Shown: one piece after another, positions 1-11,656 of the stretch
How positions within the stretch are numbered: position 1 is the stretch's first letter
Layout: each line of letters starts with the position of its first letter
NCBI RefSeq assembly: GCF_027492855.1
Contig: NZ_JAPUDY010000090.1
Span: forward strand, 1 to 47,329
Origin: Acidovorax sp.
Lineage (GTDB): Bacteria; Pseudomonadota; Gammaproteobacteria; Burkholderiales; Burkholderiaceae_C
DNA length: 47,329 nucleotides
Reading direction: 5' to 3'
Position numbers and translations under genes: made by a program
Notes under the pieces: model-generated
The model's database searches: none
Told to the model about the DNA's origin: nothing
The model's input: only the letters and a program-made list of their open reading frames with translations

Positions 1-3000
1 GCGCCTACGCCATCATCGGCCAGGGCACCATCAGCCGCATCATCGAGTCGCGCCCCGAAGAGCTGCGCCTGTTCCTCGAAGAAGCCGCTGGCGTCTCCAA
101 GTACAAAGAGCGCCGCCGCGAGACGGAAAACCGCCTGTCGGACACGCGCGAGAACCTCACGCGGGTGGAAGACATCCTGCGCGAGCTGAACGCCAACCTC
201 GAAAAGCTCGAAAAACAGGCCGAGGTGGCCGCCAAATACAACACCCTGCATTCCGACGCCACGCTCAAGCAGCACCAGCTGTGGTTCTTGAAGCGCGCCG
301 ATGCCGAGGCCGACCAGGACAAGGTACGCCTGGAGGGCCTGCAGGCCGTGAATGACCTTGAATCGCGCATGGCCGACCTGCGCGCCGTCGAGTCCGACCT
401 CGAAACCATCCGCCAGGCCCACTACGCCGCGGGCGACCAGGTCAACCAAGCCCAAGGCAGGCTGTACGAAGCCACGGCCGAGGTCGGCAAGCTCGAAGCC
501 GAGATCCGCTATGTGGTCGAAGGCCGCCAGCGCGTGGAGCAGCGCCTGGTGCAGCTCGCCGAGCAGATCGCCCAGTGGCAAACCCGCAAGGAAGACGCCG
601 ACGCCGAGCTCGAAAACCTGGCCGGTGCCGGTGTGGACGCCGAAGAGCGCACCGAACTGCTGGCCGCCCAGGTCGAAGAGCAGGCCATGCAGCTGCCCGA
701 CCTGGAAGAAGGCCTGCGCCAGGCCCAAAGCCGCACCGCCGAGCAGCGCAGTGCCGTGGTGCAGGTGCAGCAGCAGATTGGCGTGTTGGCCGCCGAGCAG
801 CGCAGCTTTGACGAACAAAGCCGCCAGCTCGACGCCCGCTTCGAGCGTCTGCGCACCGACCGCAACGCCCTGGCCGCGCCCGACGAAGCCCGCCTCATCA
901 ACCTGCGCGAGCAGCTCGAAGAAGCCCAGGAGATTGCCGAAACCACCGAGGCCCGCCTGCACGAGCTGCAGGAGTCCGTGCCCCAGCTCGACGACGACCG
1001 CCGCGCGCGCCAGCAGGCCGTCAACACCGAAAGCGCCCGCCAGGCCGACCTGTCGGCCCGCCTGGAGGCCTTGAAGGCGCTGCAGGAAAAGGTCAAGACC
1101 GACGGCAAGCTGCGCCCCTGGCTCGCCAAACACGGGCTCGACGGCCTGCAGGGCCTGTGGAGCCGCATTCACATCGAACCCGGTTGGGAAAACGCGCTGG
1201 AGGCCGCGCTGCGCGAGCGCCTGGCCGCGCTGGAAGTAGGGCGCCTGGACATGGTGCGCGGCTTCCTCGGCTCTGGCGGCAACGATGCACCGCCCGCGCG
1301 CCTGGCCTTCTACAGCGTGCCCGCCGCAGGCCACCCCGAAACCTCCTCGCCGCACGCCCGCCTGTCCGACCTGTTGCGCCTGAACGATGCGGGCCTGCGC
1401 GCCGTGCTCATCGACTGGCTGCAGGGCTGCTACACCGCCCCCACGCTCGACGAAGCCCTGGCCCGCCGCAGCACGCTGCAGCCTGGCGAGGTGGTGTTTG
1501 TGCCCACGGGCCACGCCGTCAGCGCCCACAGCGTGAGCTTTTACGCGCAGGACTCCGAACAGTCCGGCATGCTCGCGCGTGCGCAGGAGATCGAGCACCT
1601 GGAGAAAGAACTGCGCGCCCAGGCGTTGATTGCCGAAGAATCGCGCACCGCCTTGGTCCGTGCCGAGGCCGCCTATGCCGATGCCTCGCAGCGCTTGGTG
1701 GCGGCACGCCGCGAAGCCACCGAAACCCAGGGCCGCGCCCACGAGCTGCAGGTCGAAACCCTGCGCCTCACGCAATTGGCCGAGCAGACCCGCGCGCGCA
1801 GCCAACAAATCGACGGCGACCTGGCCGAGGTGGAGGCCCAACTGGCCGACCTGCAAGAGCGCCGCGTGGCCGCCGAGGCGCGGTTTGAAGAGCTCGACAT
1901 GCAACTGGCCGACAGCCAGGAGCGCGAAGCCCAACTGGGCGACCGTGTGATCGAGGCCGAGCGCAAGCTCACCGCCTGCCGCGAGCAGCAGCGAACGCTG
2001 GAGCGCCAGGCGCAAGAGGCCACCTTCTCGCAGCGCAGCCTGGAGGCGCGCCGGGGCGAGCTCAACCGCTCCATCGAAACCGCGACGCAGCAGGCCACCG
2101 CACTCGCGGGCGAAGAACAGCGCGCCCGCGATGAACTCGCCCGCCTGTCCGACGCGGCGGCCCAGGGTGGCCTCCAGGCCGCGCTGGAGGTGAAGATGGA
2201 TCGCGAAAAAGCCCTGGGCGCCCAGCGCAGCGAATACGACGACCTCACCGCCAAGCTGCGCGCCAGCGACGAACGCCGCATGCAGCTCGAGCGCGCGCTC
2301 GACCCGCTGCGCGCCCGCATCACCGAATTCCAGCTCAAGGAGCAGGCCGCGCGCCTGGGCCTGGAGCAATACACCACCTTGCTGGCCGATGCCCAGGCCG
2401 ACCTCGAAGCCGTGGCCCAGTCGATCACCGACGGCAACGTGCGCGTCTCTGGCCTGCAAAGCGAAATCGACCGCCTGCACCGCGAAATCGCCGCCCTGGG
2501 CGCGGTCAACCTGGCGGCGCTCGACGAACTCAAGCTCGCCAGCGAGCGCAAGGTCTTCCTCGACGCGCAGACAGCCGACCTGACCGAAGCCATGAACACG
2601 CTGGAAGACGCGATCCGCAAGATCGACGGCGAAACGCGCCAGCTGCTCTCGGGCACCTTCGACACCGTCAACGGCCACTTCGGGCGCATGTTCCCCGAGC
2701 TGTTCGGCGGCGGCCAGGCCAAACTCATCATCACCGGTGACGAAATTCTCGATTCCGGCGTGCAGGTGATGGCCCAGCCGCCCGGCAAGAAAAACCAGAC
2801 CATCCACCTGCTGTCGGGTGGCGAAAAGGCGCTCACGGCCATCGCGCTGGTGTTCGCCATCTTCCAGCTCAACCCCGCGCCGTTCTGCTTGCTCGACGAG
2901 GTGGACGCGCCGCTGGACGACGCCAACACCGAGCGTTACGCAAAATTGGTGTCCAGCATGAGCAAGGGCACGCAGTTCCTGTTCATCAGCCACAACAAGA

Positions 3001-3110
3001 TCGCCATGGAAATGGCCGAACAACTGATCGGCGTGACCATGCAGGAGCAGGGCGTCTCGCGCATCGTGGCGGTGGACATGGAGTCCGCGCTGTCAATGGC
3101 AGAAATATGA
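1..3110 (+). CDS. smc: Chromosome partition protein Smc, 5'-truncated by the window edge
   Basis: This is the core ATPase of the SMC-ScpAB condensin, which organises and segregates the chromosome. The frame is open from base 3, so the N-terminal Walker A part of the head (about 120-130 residues) lies upstream of the window. The visible protein starts within the head (A-Y-A-I-I-G-Q-G-T-I) and continues into a long Glu/Gln/Ala-rich coiled coil. The hinge region is at about 1107-1590, followed by the returning coiled coil. The C-terminal head has the ABC signature L-S-G-G-E-K-A-L near 2812-2835 and the Walker B F-C-L-L-D-E-V-D-A-P near 2883-2912. The stop is at 3108-3110. zipA follows 223 bases later, the usual smc-zipA-ligA order in Burkholderiales. 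Identification is secure. Confidence 0.96.
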   Translation, partial: AYAIIGQGTISRIIESRPEELRLFLEEAAGVSKYKERRRETENRLSDTRENLTRVEDILRELNANLEKLEKQAEVAAKYNTLHSDATLKQHQLWFLKRADAEADQDKVRLEGLQAVNDLESRMADLRAVESDLETIRQAHYAAGDQVNQAQGRLYEATAEVGKLEAEIRYVVEGRQRVEQRLVQLAEQIAQWQTRKEDADAELENLAGAGVDAEERTELLAAQVEEQAMQLPDLEEGLRQAQSRTAEQRSAVVQVQQQIGVLAAEQRSFDEQSRQLDARFERLRTDRNALAAPDEARLINLREQLEEAQEIAETTEARLHELQESVPQLDDDRRARQQAVNTESARQADLSARLEALKALQEKVKTDGKLRPWLAKHGLDGLQGLWSRIHIEPGWENALEAALRERLAALEVGRLDMVRGFLGSGGNDAPPARLAFYSVPAAGHPETSSPHARLSDLLRLNDAGLRAVLIDWLQGCYTAPTLDEALARRSTLQPGEVVFVPTGHAVSAHSVSFYAQDSEQSGMLARAQEIEHLEKELRAQALIAEESRTALVRAEAAYADASQRLVAARREATETQGRAHELQVETLRLTQLAEQTRARSQQIDGDLAEVEAQLADLQERRVAAEARFEELDMQLADSQEREAQLGDRVIEAERKLTACREQQRTLERQAQEATFSQRSLEARRGELNRSIETATQQATALAGEEQRARDELARLSDAAAQGGLQAALEVKMDREKALGAQRSEYDDLTAKLRASDERRMQLERALDPLRARITEFQLKEQAARLGLEQYTTLLADAQADLEAVAQSITDGNVRVSGLQSEIDRLHREIAALGAVNLAALDELKLASERKVFLDAQTADLTEAMNTLEDAIRKIDGETRQLLSGTFDTVNGHFGRMFPELFGGGQAKLIITGDEILDSGVQVMAQPPGKKNQTIHLLSGGEKALTAIALVFAIFQLNPAPFCLLDEVDAPLDDANTERYAKLVSSMSKGTQFLFISHNKIAMEMAEQLIGVTMQEQGVSRIVAVDMESALSMAEI

Positions 3111-3114
3111 GCAC

Positions 3115-3284
3115 CCCTGAGTCGCTTCGTGCCTCCGCACCGCCGCCAGAGCCGGCGGCTCTTCGGGCACGTCCAAGCCTGCGCAGGCAGGCTTGGAGCC
3201 GCGGCCCTCAGCCCCCGCGGGGACGACACCCTCACTGCGGGGCGGCCCTTGTTCGGCGTCCCTGGCTTGGGCTGCGCCAGTTTC
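3115..3284. repeat. GC-rich intergenic repeat, full copy
   Basis: This fills the smc-zipA gap. Read on the minus strand, it matches a shorter copy at 24921-24990: GAAACTGG, then a variable stretch, then AAGGGCCGCCCCGCAG, and at the far end CGACTCAGGG. It holds two strong palindromes: a 10-bp stem CCAAGCCTGC/GCAGGCTTGG with a 4-base loop (3173-3196) and GCCGCC/GGCGGC (3142-3159). No protein-like frame or ribosome binding site is seen. I associate similar elements with Comamonadaceae intergenic regions from memory, which is not checkable here. Confidence 0.7.
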
Positions 3285-3333
3285 ATGCGCGGCTGGGCCT
3301 GTGCAGCGCAACGGATAGTCGAGAATTCTTTCT

Positions 3334-4449
3334 ATGAGCACATTGCAACTGAGTCTGGCCATCATCGGCGGCCTGGTGCTGGCCCTGATCGTGGCCTACA
3401 ACGCCTGGACCTCGCGCCGCAACGCGCCCAAGCGTGCGCTGCCGCAAGAGCAGCATGATCCGGCGGCCGAGCCCGCCCAGCGCCTGGAGCCGGGTTTCGA
3501 CACGGCGGCGGCGCCTCTGCCGCCGGGTGATTTCCATGGCCTTGACCGGGGCCCAGACCCCTCGGAACACACGGTGGACGCAAGCGATGCCCTGGAGCTG
3601 CCCGTGCCGCCGTTTGCGCCGGAGCGCCGCCCAGGGCTTGATCCGCTCATCGACGTGATCGCCCCGCTGCAGGCCGAGCATGTGGTCTCGGGCGATGCCG
3701 CGCTGGCCGCGCTGCCGCCCACCCGCCGCGCGGGCAGCAAGCCCTTTGCCATCGAAGGCCTGAACGAGGCCACGCAGCATTGGGAGACACCCGTGCCCGG
3801 CCAGCGCTACCAGAGCTTTCAGGCCGGGGTGCAACTGGCCAACCGCATGGGCGCGCTCAATGAGATCGAGTTCTCCGAGTTCGTGGTCAAGGCCCAGGCC
3901 TTTGCCGACACCATCAACGCCGCCCCCGACTTCCCCGACATGCTGCAGGAAGTGGCCCGCGCCCGCGAGCTGGACCAATTCGCCAGCGACCACGACGCCC
4001 AGCTCATGTTCATGCTGCGCGCACGCCAGGCCGCCTGGAGCCCCGGCTACGTGCAGCAAAACGCCGCCCGCCTGGGCCTGGTGCCCGGCGCCATGCCCGG
4101 CCGCCTGGTGCTGCCCGCCAGCACCCAGGGCCTGCCGCCCTTGCTCACGCTGGGCTACGACACCCAGGCGGCGCTGGCCGAAGACCCCGACCAGTCCGCC
4201 ATCCGCGACATCACCCTGAGCCTGGACGTAGCCCAGGTGCACCGCACCGAACAGCCCTTCACCCGCCTGCGCGACGTGGCCGCCGCCCTGTGCCAGGCCA
4301 TGGACGGCGTGCTCTGCGACCAGAACGGCCACCCGCTGCCCGCCATGGCCATGGACCCGATCGCTGCCGACCTGGAGCTGTTGTATGACCAGCTTGATGG
4401 GCGGGAGCTGTCGGCGGGGTCGGTGCTGGCGCGCAGGTTGTTTAGCTAA
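3334..4449 (+). CDS. zipA: Cell division protein ZipA
   Basis: ZipA tethers FtsZ filaments to the inner membrane at the division septum. The 371-residue protein has the expected layout. An N-terminal membrane anchor spans residues 5-23 (L-Q-L-S-L-A-I-I-G-G onward) and is followed by basic residues. A long Pro/Ala-rich linker runs to about residue 140. The C-terminal FtsZ-binding domain contains the P-G-R-L-V-L-P and D-Q-N-G-H-P-L segments. ATG at 3334 places the membrane segment directly at the N-terminus. The location between smc and ligA supports the call, because this linkage is common in Burkholderiales. The N-terminal half is divergent from the enterobacterial protein, as is normal for the linker. 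Confidence 0.88.
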   Translation: MSTLQLSLAIIGGLVLALIVAYNAWTSRRNAPKRALPQEQHDPAAEPAQRLEPGFDTAAAPLPPGDFHGLDRGPDPSEHTVDASDALELPVPPFAPERRPGLDPLIDVIAPLQAEHVVSGDAALAALPPTRRAGSKPFAIEGLNEATQHWETPVPGQRYQSFQAGVQLANRMGALNEIEFSEFVVKAQAFADTINAAPDFPDMLQEVARARELDQFASDHDAQLMFMLRARQAAWSPGYVQQNAARLGLVPGAMPGRLVLPASTQGLPPLLTLGYDTQAALAEDPDQSAIRDITLSLDVAQVHRTEQPFTRLRDVAAALCQAMDGVLCDQNGHPLPAMAMDPIAADLELLYDQLDGRELSAGSVLARRLFS

Positions 4450-4461
4450 GCTGAATCCGAG

Positions 4462-7097
<2,636 letters not shown>

Positions 7098-7147
7098 CAA
7101 GCTCCGGCGCACCCCTCTGACACGGATTCGCGTTCGATCCATCAGAA

Positions 7148-7231
7148 CCGTTCGGGCTGAGCTTGTCGAAGCCTCACGCCGCGCTTCGACCCTTCGACGA
7201 AGCTCAGGATAGGCAAGCGCAGCGTGAACGG
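7148..7231. repeat. REP/BIME-like inverted repeat
   Basis: CCGTTCGGGCTGAGCTTGTC continuing to GAAG at 7171 is answered by CTTCGACGAAGCTCAG at 7192-7207 and GAACGG at 7226-7231, making a long imperfect stem-loop. The CTGAGCTTGTCGAAG core is of the type found as repetitive extragenic palindromes in many proteobacteria. It lies between ligA and the penicillin-binding protein gene and may stabilise or end the ligA transcript. Confidence 0.75.
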
Positions 7232-7276
7232 ATTTTTATTTTTTGAATGCATATCGATATAGGCGACCATTCATCG

Positions 7277-9586
7277 ATGCACAAATTGCTGCTTTCCCTT
7301 CAGTCCCGCGTTGCGGCCTTGTTCCGCTGGCTGGCCGGGTTGTTTGCCTGGATGCCGCGCCCCTTGCGCCGTGCGCTGGCGTGGGGCGCCTTGGCTGTCC
7401 CTGCCGCCGTGCTGCTCTATACGCTGGCGCTGGTTCCCTTCACCCCGTCCATCACCGACATCCGCAAGGCCAAAAGCGAGCTGCCCGCGCAGCTCATGTC
7501 GGCCGACAACAAACTGCTGGCCGAATACCGCTGGGCCAACCGCGAGTGGATGGAGCTGCCCCAGATCTCGCCCAACGTGGTGAATGCGCTCATCGCCACC
7601 GAAGACCACCGTTTTTACGATCATTTCGGGATGGACTGGCGGCGCACGGCGGCGTCGGTGGTGCACACGCTGCGCGGCGACCCGCAGGGCGGATCCACCA
7701 TCACGCAGCAGTTGGCGCGCAATTTGTTCCCTGAAGAAATCGGCCGCTCGCGCACGCTCACGCGCAAGCTCAAAGAGGCGATTACCGCGCTCAAGATCGA
7801 GGCCTCGTACTCCAAGGACGAGATCCTGGAGACCTACCTCAATACCGTGCCGTTTCTGTACAACGCGGTCGGCATCGAGATGGCAGCGCGCACCTATTTC
7901 GACAAATCCGCCGACAAGCTCAACGTGCTGGAAAGCGCCACGCTGATCGGCATGCTCAAGGGCACGGCCTACTACAACCCGGTGCTCAACCCTGAGCGGG
8001 CGCTGGCGCGGCGCAACACTGTGCTGTCGCAGATGGTCAAGCGCGGCAAACTCGACGCCAAGCAGTTCGAGGTGCTGCAAAAACGCCCGCTGCGCGTCAA
8101 TTTCGAGCGCCAGACCGAGGTCATGGGCCCGGCGCCGCACTTTGCGCTGCAGTTGCGCAAGCAGCTCATCGCCTGGGCCGACCGCAATGGCTACAACCTG
8201 TATTCCGACGGTCTGGTGATCCGCACCACCATCGACTCGCGCCTGCAGACTTACGCCAACCAGGCCGTGGCCCGCCAGGGGCGCCAGTTGCAGGGCGTGG
8301 CCGATGCCGCCTGGGCGCGGCGCGATGGCTGGGGCCCGAACAACGAACTGGTGCAGACACTGGTACGCGAAAGCACCGAATACCGCGCCGCCGTGGACAA
8401 AGGCGAGACGCCCGAGGACGCCCAGAAGGCCCTGCTGGCCGACACCGCCTTCATGAACAAGCTGCGCGCCGAAAAAACGCGTGTGCAGGCGGGCTTTTTG
8501 GCGCAGGACCCGGTCACCGGCCACGTGCTGGCATGGGTGGGCAGCCGCGACTTCGCCCAAGACCCGTTCGACCATGTGCAGGCCGCGCGGCGCCAGCCCG
8601 GCTCCACCTTCAAGCCCTTTGTCTATGGCGCCGCGTTTGCGGGCGGCGCATCGCCCGACGATACGCTGATGGACTCCGCCGTCGAAATCCCCCTGGGCGG
8701 CGGCCGCGTGTGGCGCCCCACCGACGGCAAACCACCCAGCGACGAGCCGATGACGCTGGCCGAAGGCCTGGCGTTGTCCAAGAACACCATCACCGCGCAG
8801 GTCATGCAGCAGGTGGGCCCGGCCCGTGTGGCTGAGGTGGCGCGCGCCCTGGGCGTGCGCCAGTCGCCGCTGGAGGAGGTGCCCTCGCTGGCCCTGGGCA
8901 CCAGCCCGGTCACGCTCAAGGAAATGATTTCGGCCTACAGCTCCATCGTCAACCTGGGCCGCTATGTAGAGCCGGTGATGATCACCCGCATCGAAGACCG
9001 CCATGGCAAGGTGCTGGAGACCTTTGCGCCGCCCACGCCCGAGGAGGTGTTCTCGCCCCGTGCCGCCCAGACCCTGCGCAACACCATGCGCGGCGCGGTC
9101 GAGTACGGCACTGCCACCGCCATCCGAACCCGCTATGGCATAGCGGCCGACGTGGCAGGCAAAACGGGCACCACGCAAGACAACACCGACGGCTGGTTCA
9201 TCCTCATGCACACCCGCGTGGTGGCGGGCGCCTGGGCGGGCTTTAACGATGGCCGCATTACGCTGCGCAGCGACTACTGGGGGCAGGGCGCCCGCAGCGC
9301 ACTGCCCATGGTGGGCGACTTCATGCAGCAGGCCATCCGCGCCAAGGTGGTCAATGGCAATGACCGGTTCGTGGACGAATTCGATACCGCCCCACCGGCC
9401 GATAACTCCTTGGGCAGCATGCGGGAGTGGATACGCGGCCTGTTCCGCAGCGACCCGCAACCCGCACCTTTTCCGGGCCAGCCGCGCGGCGCAGGAGGAG
9501 GTGGTGGCTGGTTGCCCCCGGTGACCACCGACCCGGCCAACTCCAACCGCCCGCCGGTGCCTGCGGAGGAGCGTGTGGGCGGGTGA
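7277..9586 (+). CDS. Class A penicillin-binding protein, bifunctional transglycosylase/transpeptidase
   Basis: This enzyme polymerises lipid II into glycan strands and cross-links the stem peptides in the periplasm. One membrane anchor lies near residues 35-58. The GT51 domain has E-D-H-R-F-Y-D-H-F-G and G-G-S-T-I-T-Q-Q-L-A-R-N. The transpeptidase has all three active-site motifs: S-T-F-K (in P-G-S-T-F-K-P), S-K-N, and K-T-G-T-T. About 770 residues, a usual PBP1 length, with a Pro/Gly-rich C-terminal tail. I chose ATG 7277; an in-frame ATG at 7247 would add ten polar residues, and neither has a strong ribosome binding site. It is a PBP1A/1B-type enzyme, but the subtype cannot be fixed from the sequence alone. 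Confidence 0.93.
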   Translation: MHKLLLSLQSRVAALFRWLAGLFAWMPRPLRRALAWGALAVPAAVLLYTLALVPFTPSITDIRKAKSELPAQLMSADNKLLAEYRWANREWMELPQISPNVVNALIATEDHRFYDHFGMDWRRTAASVVHTLRGDPQGGSTITQQLARNLFPEEIGRSRTLTRKLKEAITALKIEASYSKDEILETYLNTVPFLYNAVGIEMAARTYFDKSADKLNVLESATLIGMLKGTAYYNPVLNPERALARRNTVLSQMVKRGKLDAKQFEVLQKRPLRVNFERQTEVMGPAPHFALQLRKQLIAWADRNGYNLYSDGLVIRTTIDSRLQTYANQAVARQGRQLQGVADAAWARRDGWGPNNELVQTLVRESTEYRAAVDKGETPEDAQKALLADTAFMNKLRAEKTRVQAGFLAQDPVTGHVLAWVGSRDFAQDPFDHVQAARRQPGSTFKPFVYGAAFAGGASPDDTLMDSAVEIPLGGGRVWRPTDGKPPSDEPMTLAEGLALSKNTITAQVMQQVGPARVAEVARALGVRQSPLEEVPSLALGTSPVTLKEMISAYSSIVNLGRYVEPVMITRIEDRHGKVLETFAPPTPEEVFSPRAAQTLRNTMRGAVEYGTATAIRTRYGIAADVAGKTGTTQDNTDGWFILMHTRVVAGAWAGFNDGRITLRSDYWGQGARSALPMVGDFMQQAIRAKVVNGNDRFVDEFDTAPPADNSLGSMREWIRGLFRSDPQPAPFPGQPRGAGGGGGWLPPVTTDPANSNRPPVPAEERVGG

Positions 9587-9638
9587 ACGGTGCGGGTGTT
9601 TGTGGCTGGTGAGTGGGGGGGCGCTGCGGCCCCGTCGT

Positions 9639-10190
9639 CTATTCGATGTCGATGAAGTGCATCCCCAGCGCCCCGGCCTTGCGGTCGGCAAAGTAGCACT
9701 GCAGCGTTTCCTTCACGGTGCGGAACGCCAGTTCGTCCCAGGGCACCTCGTCTTCGGCGAACAGTTTGGCCTCGATGGTTTCAAAGCCAGGGTTGAACTG
9801 GTCGCTGAGCAGCGTGGCACGGTAGAACAGGTGCACCTGGCCCACGCGGCGCACATTGAGCAGGCTGAACAGTGGGCCCATCTCGATCTGCGCACCGGCT
9901 TCTTCGTCTGTCTCGCGTGCGGCGCCCTGGGCCGTGGTTTCGTCTAGCTCCATGAAGCCTGCGGGCAGCGTCCACTTGCCCCAGCGTGGCTCGATGTTGC
10001 GCTTGCACAGCAGGATGCGGCCATCGGGCATTGCGGGCACGGTGCCTACCACGTTGAGCGGGTTCTCGTAGTGCACCGTGTTACAGGCTGGGCACACGGC
10101 GCGCTGCTTGGTGTCGCCATCGTCGGGCAGGCGGTAGACCACGGCGGTGCCACAGGCGCGGCAGTATTTGATGGGGCTGCGGAAGGTCAT
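9639..10190 (-). CDS. NUDIX hydrolase with N-terminal zinc ribbon
   Basis: This protein probably hydrolyses a nucleoside diphosphate derivative. Residues 9-41 form a zinc ribbon with two C-x-x-C pairs (C-R-A-C-G and C-P-A-C-N). The NUDIX box follows, running from G-F-M-E-L-D-E through A-A-R-E-T-D-E-E-A-G and keeping all catalytic Glu residues and the Arg. The arrangement is close to that of NADH pyrophosphatase-like NUDIX proteins, but at 183 residues it lacks the long N-terminal domain of NudC. The substrate is therefore not assigned. It is a single gene, convergent with the penicillin-binding protein gene and separated from it by about 50 bases. Confidence 0.9.
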   Translation of the reverse strand: MTFRSPIKYCRACGTAVVYRLPDDGDTKQRAVCPACNTVHYENPLNVVGTVPAMPDGRILLCKRNIEPRWGKWTLPAGFMELDETTAQGAARETDEEAGAQIEMGPLFSLLNVRRVGQVHLFYRATLLSDQFNPGFETIEAKLFAEDEVPWDELAFRTVKETLQCYFADRKAGALGMHFIDIE

Positions 10191-10207
10191 GCCGAAGTTT
10201 TTTGATC

Positions 10208-10260
10208 AAATAGGCTGCCAGCGCTTATATATAAAGCGCTAGCAGCTATGAATAACATAG
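10208..10260 (+). repeat. GCGCTT/AAGCGC palindromic repeat, intergenic copy
   Basis: The core is a perfect palindrome, AGCGCTTATATATAAAGCGC followed by T (10220-10240), followed by AGCAGCTATGAATAACATAG. It lies between the NUDIX gene and the fumarylpyruvate hydrolase gene, both on the minus strand, and could act as an RNA hairpin between them. Confidence 0.75.
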
Positions 10261-10302
10261 CAAAGTTGCGCCAGGCAGCAGAGGGCCACCCGGCGGTTTC
10301 AG

Positions 10303-10998
10303 TCACACCACGGTCAGGCGCAGCGGGGTGAGGCCGGCCACGCTGCCTTCCAGCACATCACCGCGCACCACGGCGCCCACGCCTTCGGGTGTGCCGGTGT
10401 AGATCAGGTCGCCGGGTTGCAGCTCCCATGCGGCTGACAGGTGCTCGATGGTCTCGGCAATGTTCCAGATCAGTTGGGCCACGGTGCTGCGCTGGCGGTC
10501 GGCGCCGTTCACCTGCAGCCAGATGGCGGCGTTGGCCACGTCGCCCGCCTGTGCGGCGGGGGTGATGGGGCCGATGGGTGCGCTCGCGTCAAAACCCTTG
10601 CCGATGCTCCAGGGGCGGCCCTGTTTTTTCATCTCGTTTTGCAGGTCGCGGCGTGTCATGTCCAGGCCCACGGCGTAGCCATAGATGTGCGAGGCTGCGT
10701 CGGCGGCCTGAATGTTCTTGCCGCCTTTGCCGATGGCCACCACGAGTTCGATCTCGTGGTGCAGGTTGGCGGTGAGGCTGGGGTAGGGCAGTTGGCCGGT
10801 TTCGCCCGCGTTGACCGCCACGATGGCGTCGGCAGGCTTCATGAAGAAAAACGGTGGCTCGCGGCCGGTGAAGCCCATTTCCTTGGCATGCTCTTCATAG
10901 TTGCGGCCCACGCAGTAGATGCGGTGCACGGGAAAGCGGTCGCTGGTGCCCACCACGGGCACGCTGGCCACTGGCGCGGGAGAAAACACGTAGCTCAT
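10303..10998 (-). CDS. nagK: Fumarylacetoacetate hydrolase family protein, likely fumarylpyruvate hydrolase
   Basis: The likely reaction is hydrolysis of fumarylpyruvate to fumarate and pyruvate, the last step of the gentisate pathway. The protein has 231 residues, the short FAH fold. Near the N-terminus it has [10 protein letters not shown], then a metal-binding E-I-E-L-V-V segment near residue 80, and [12 protein letters not shown] near the C-terminus. The N-terminal stretch S-V-P-V-V-G-T and the following segment closely resemble my recollection of NagK from Ralstonia. Start at 10998 is preceded by AAAGG with 6-base spacing. It is divergent from a MarR gene and close to a zeta-class GST isomerase gene, which fits gentisate catabolism. 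A general acylpyruvase role is the alternative. Confidence 0.82.
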   Translation of the reverse strand: MSYVFSPAPVASVPVVGTSDRFPVHRIYCVGRNYEEHAKEMGFTGREPPFFFMKPADAIVAVNAGETGQLPYPSLTANLHHEIELVVAIGKGGKNIQAADAASHIYGYAVGLDMTRRDLQNEMKKQGRPWSIGKGFDASAPIGPITPAAQAGDVANAAIWLQVNGADRQRSTVAQLIWNIAETIEHLSAAWELQPGDLIYTGTPEGVGAVVRGDVLEGSVAGLTPLRLTVV

Positions 10999-11092
10999 GG
11001 CTGCCTTTCATTGGTCATTGTTGGGTGGGGTGCGTCCCCGTGGCAGTGTGCCATGGCTGGGGGCCGCTTGCTCTGGCGCTACACTCGCGCCC

Positions 11093-11548
11093 ATGCCAAA
11101 GAGCTTCGATTTCCACAACGCGCCGGGCCACCTGGTGCGCCGCGCCCACCAGCGGGCGGTGGCACTTTTCATGGAAGAGACGGCCGGGTTTGACGTGACG
11201 CCGGTGCAGTTCGCCATCTTGCATGAGTTGCTGGCCCAGCCAGGCGAGGACCAGGTCACGCTGGCAACGCGCGTGGCCTTTGATGCAGCCACCTCGGGCT
11301 CGGTGATCGGGCGCCTGGAAAAGCGCGGCTGGATCCGCCGCGAGCCCGACACCCGCGACCGCCGCCGCAAACTGCTATGGATCACCCCCGAAGGCGAGGT
11401 GGCCGCCCTGCAGATGCGCGACGCCGCCCAGCGCGTGCAAGAGCGCCTGACCGCGCCGCTGTCGGCGCAGGAAAATGCCGACCTCATGGTGCTGCTATCC
11501 AAGGTGGTTTACAACCACCAGGATCCCGCAGGAACGCTGGGCGTTTGA
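11093..11548 (+). CDS. MarR family transcriptional regulator
   Basis: This is a 151-residue winged-helix repressor, probably sensing an aromatic acid or its CoA/pyruvate derivative. The MarR core is visible from V-T-P-V-Q-F-A-I-L, through the recognition helix region with A-T-S-G-S-V-I-G-R-L, to the wing with D-x-R-D-R-R-R-K-L-L. I chose ATG 11093 (M-P-K-S-F-D); longer frames would start inside unrelated sequence. There is no clear ribosome binding site, and a TACACT hexamer lies only 7 bases upstream, so translation may be leaderless. Its position between the divergent hydrolase gene and the isomerase gene suggests that it regulates both. Confidence 0.87.
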   Translation: MPKSFDFHNAPGHLVRRAHQRAVALFMEETAGFDVTPVQFAILHELLAQPGEDQVTLATRVAFDAATSGSVIGRLEKRGWIRREPDTRDRRRKLLWITPEGEVAALQMRDAAQRVQERLTAPLSAQENADLMVLLSKVVYNHQDPAGTLGV

Positions 11549-11656
11549 AACCGGCGCTGCCAGAGGCCACCTGCCAAGCGCCCGTGTAGTGCGCCCGGCC
11601 GCCAGGCCGCGCCACTGCACTTCTATCGATCCACCGATTCATCGACGGTTTTCCCC

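Noticed and set aside
7271-9691. An 806-residue minus-strand frame
   Set aside because: It is the antisense of the penicillin-binding protein gene, which has all catalytic motifs on the plus strand.
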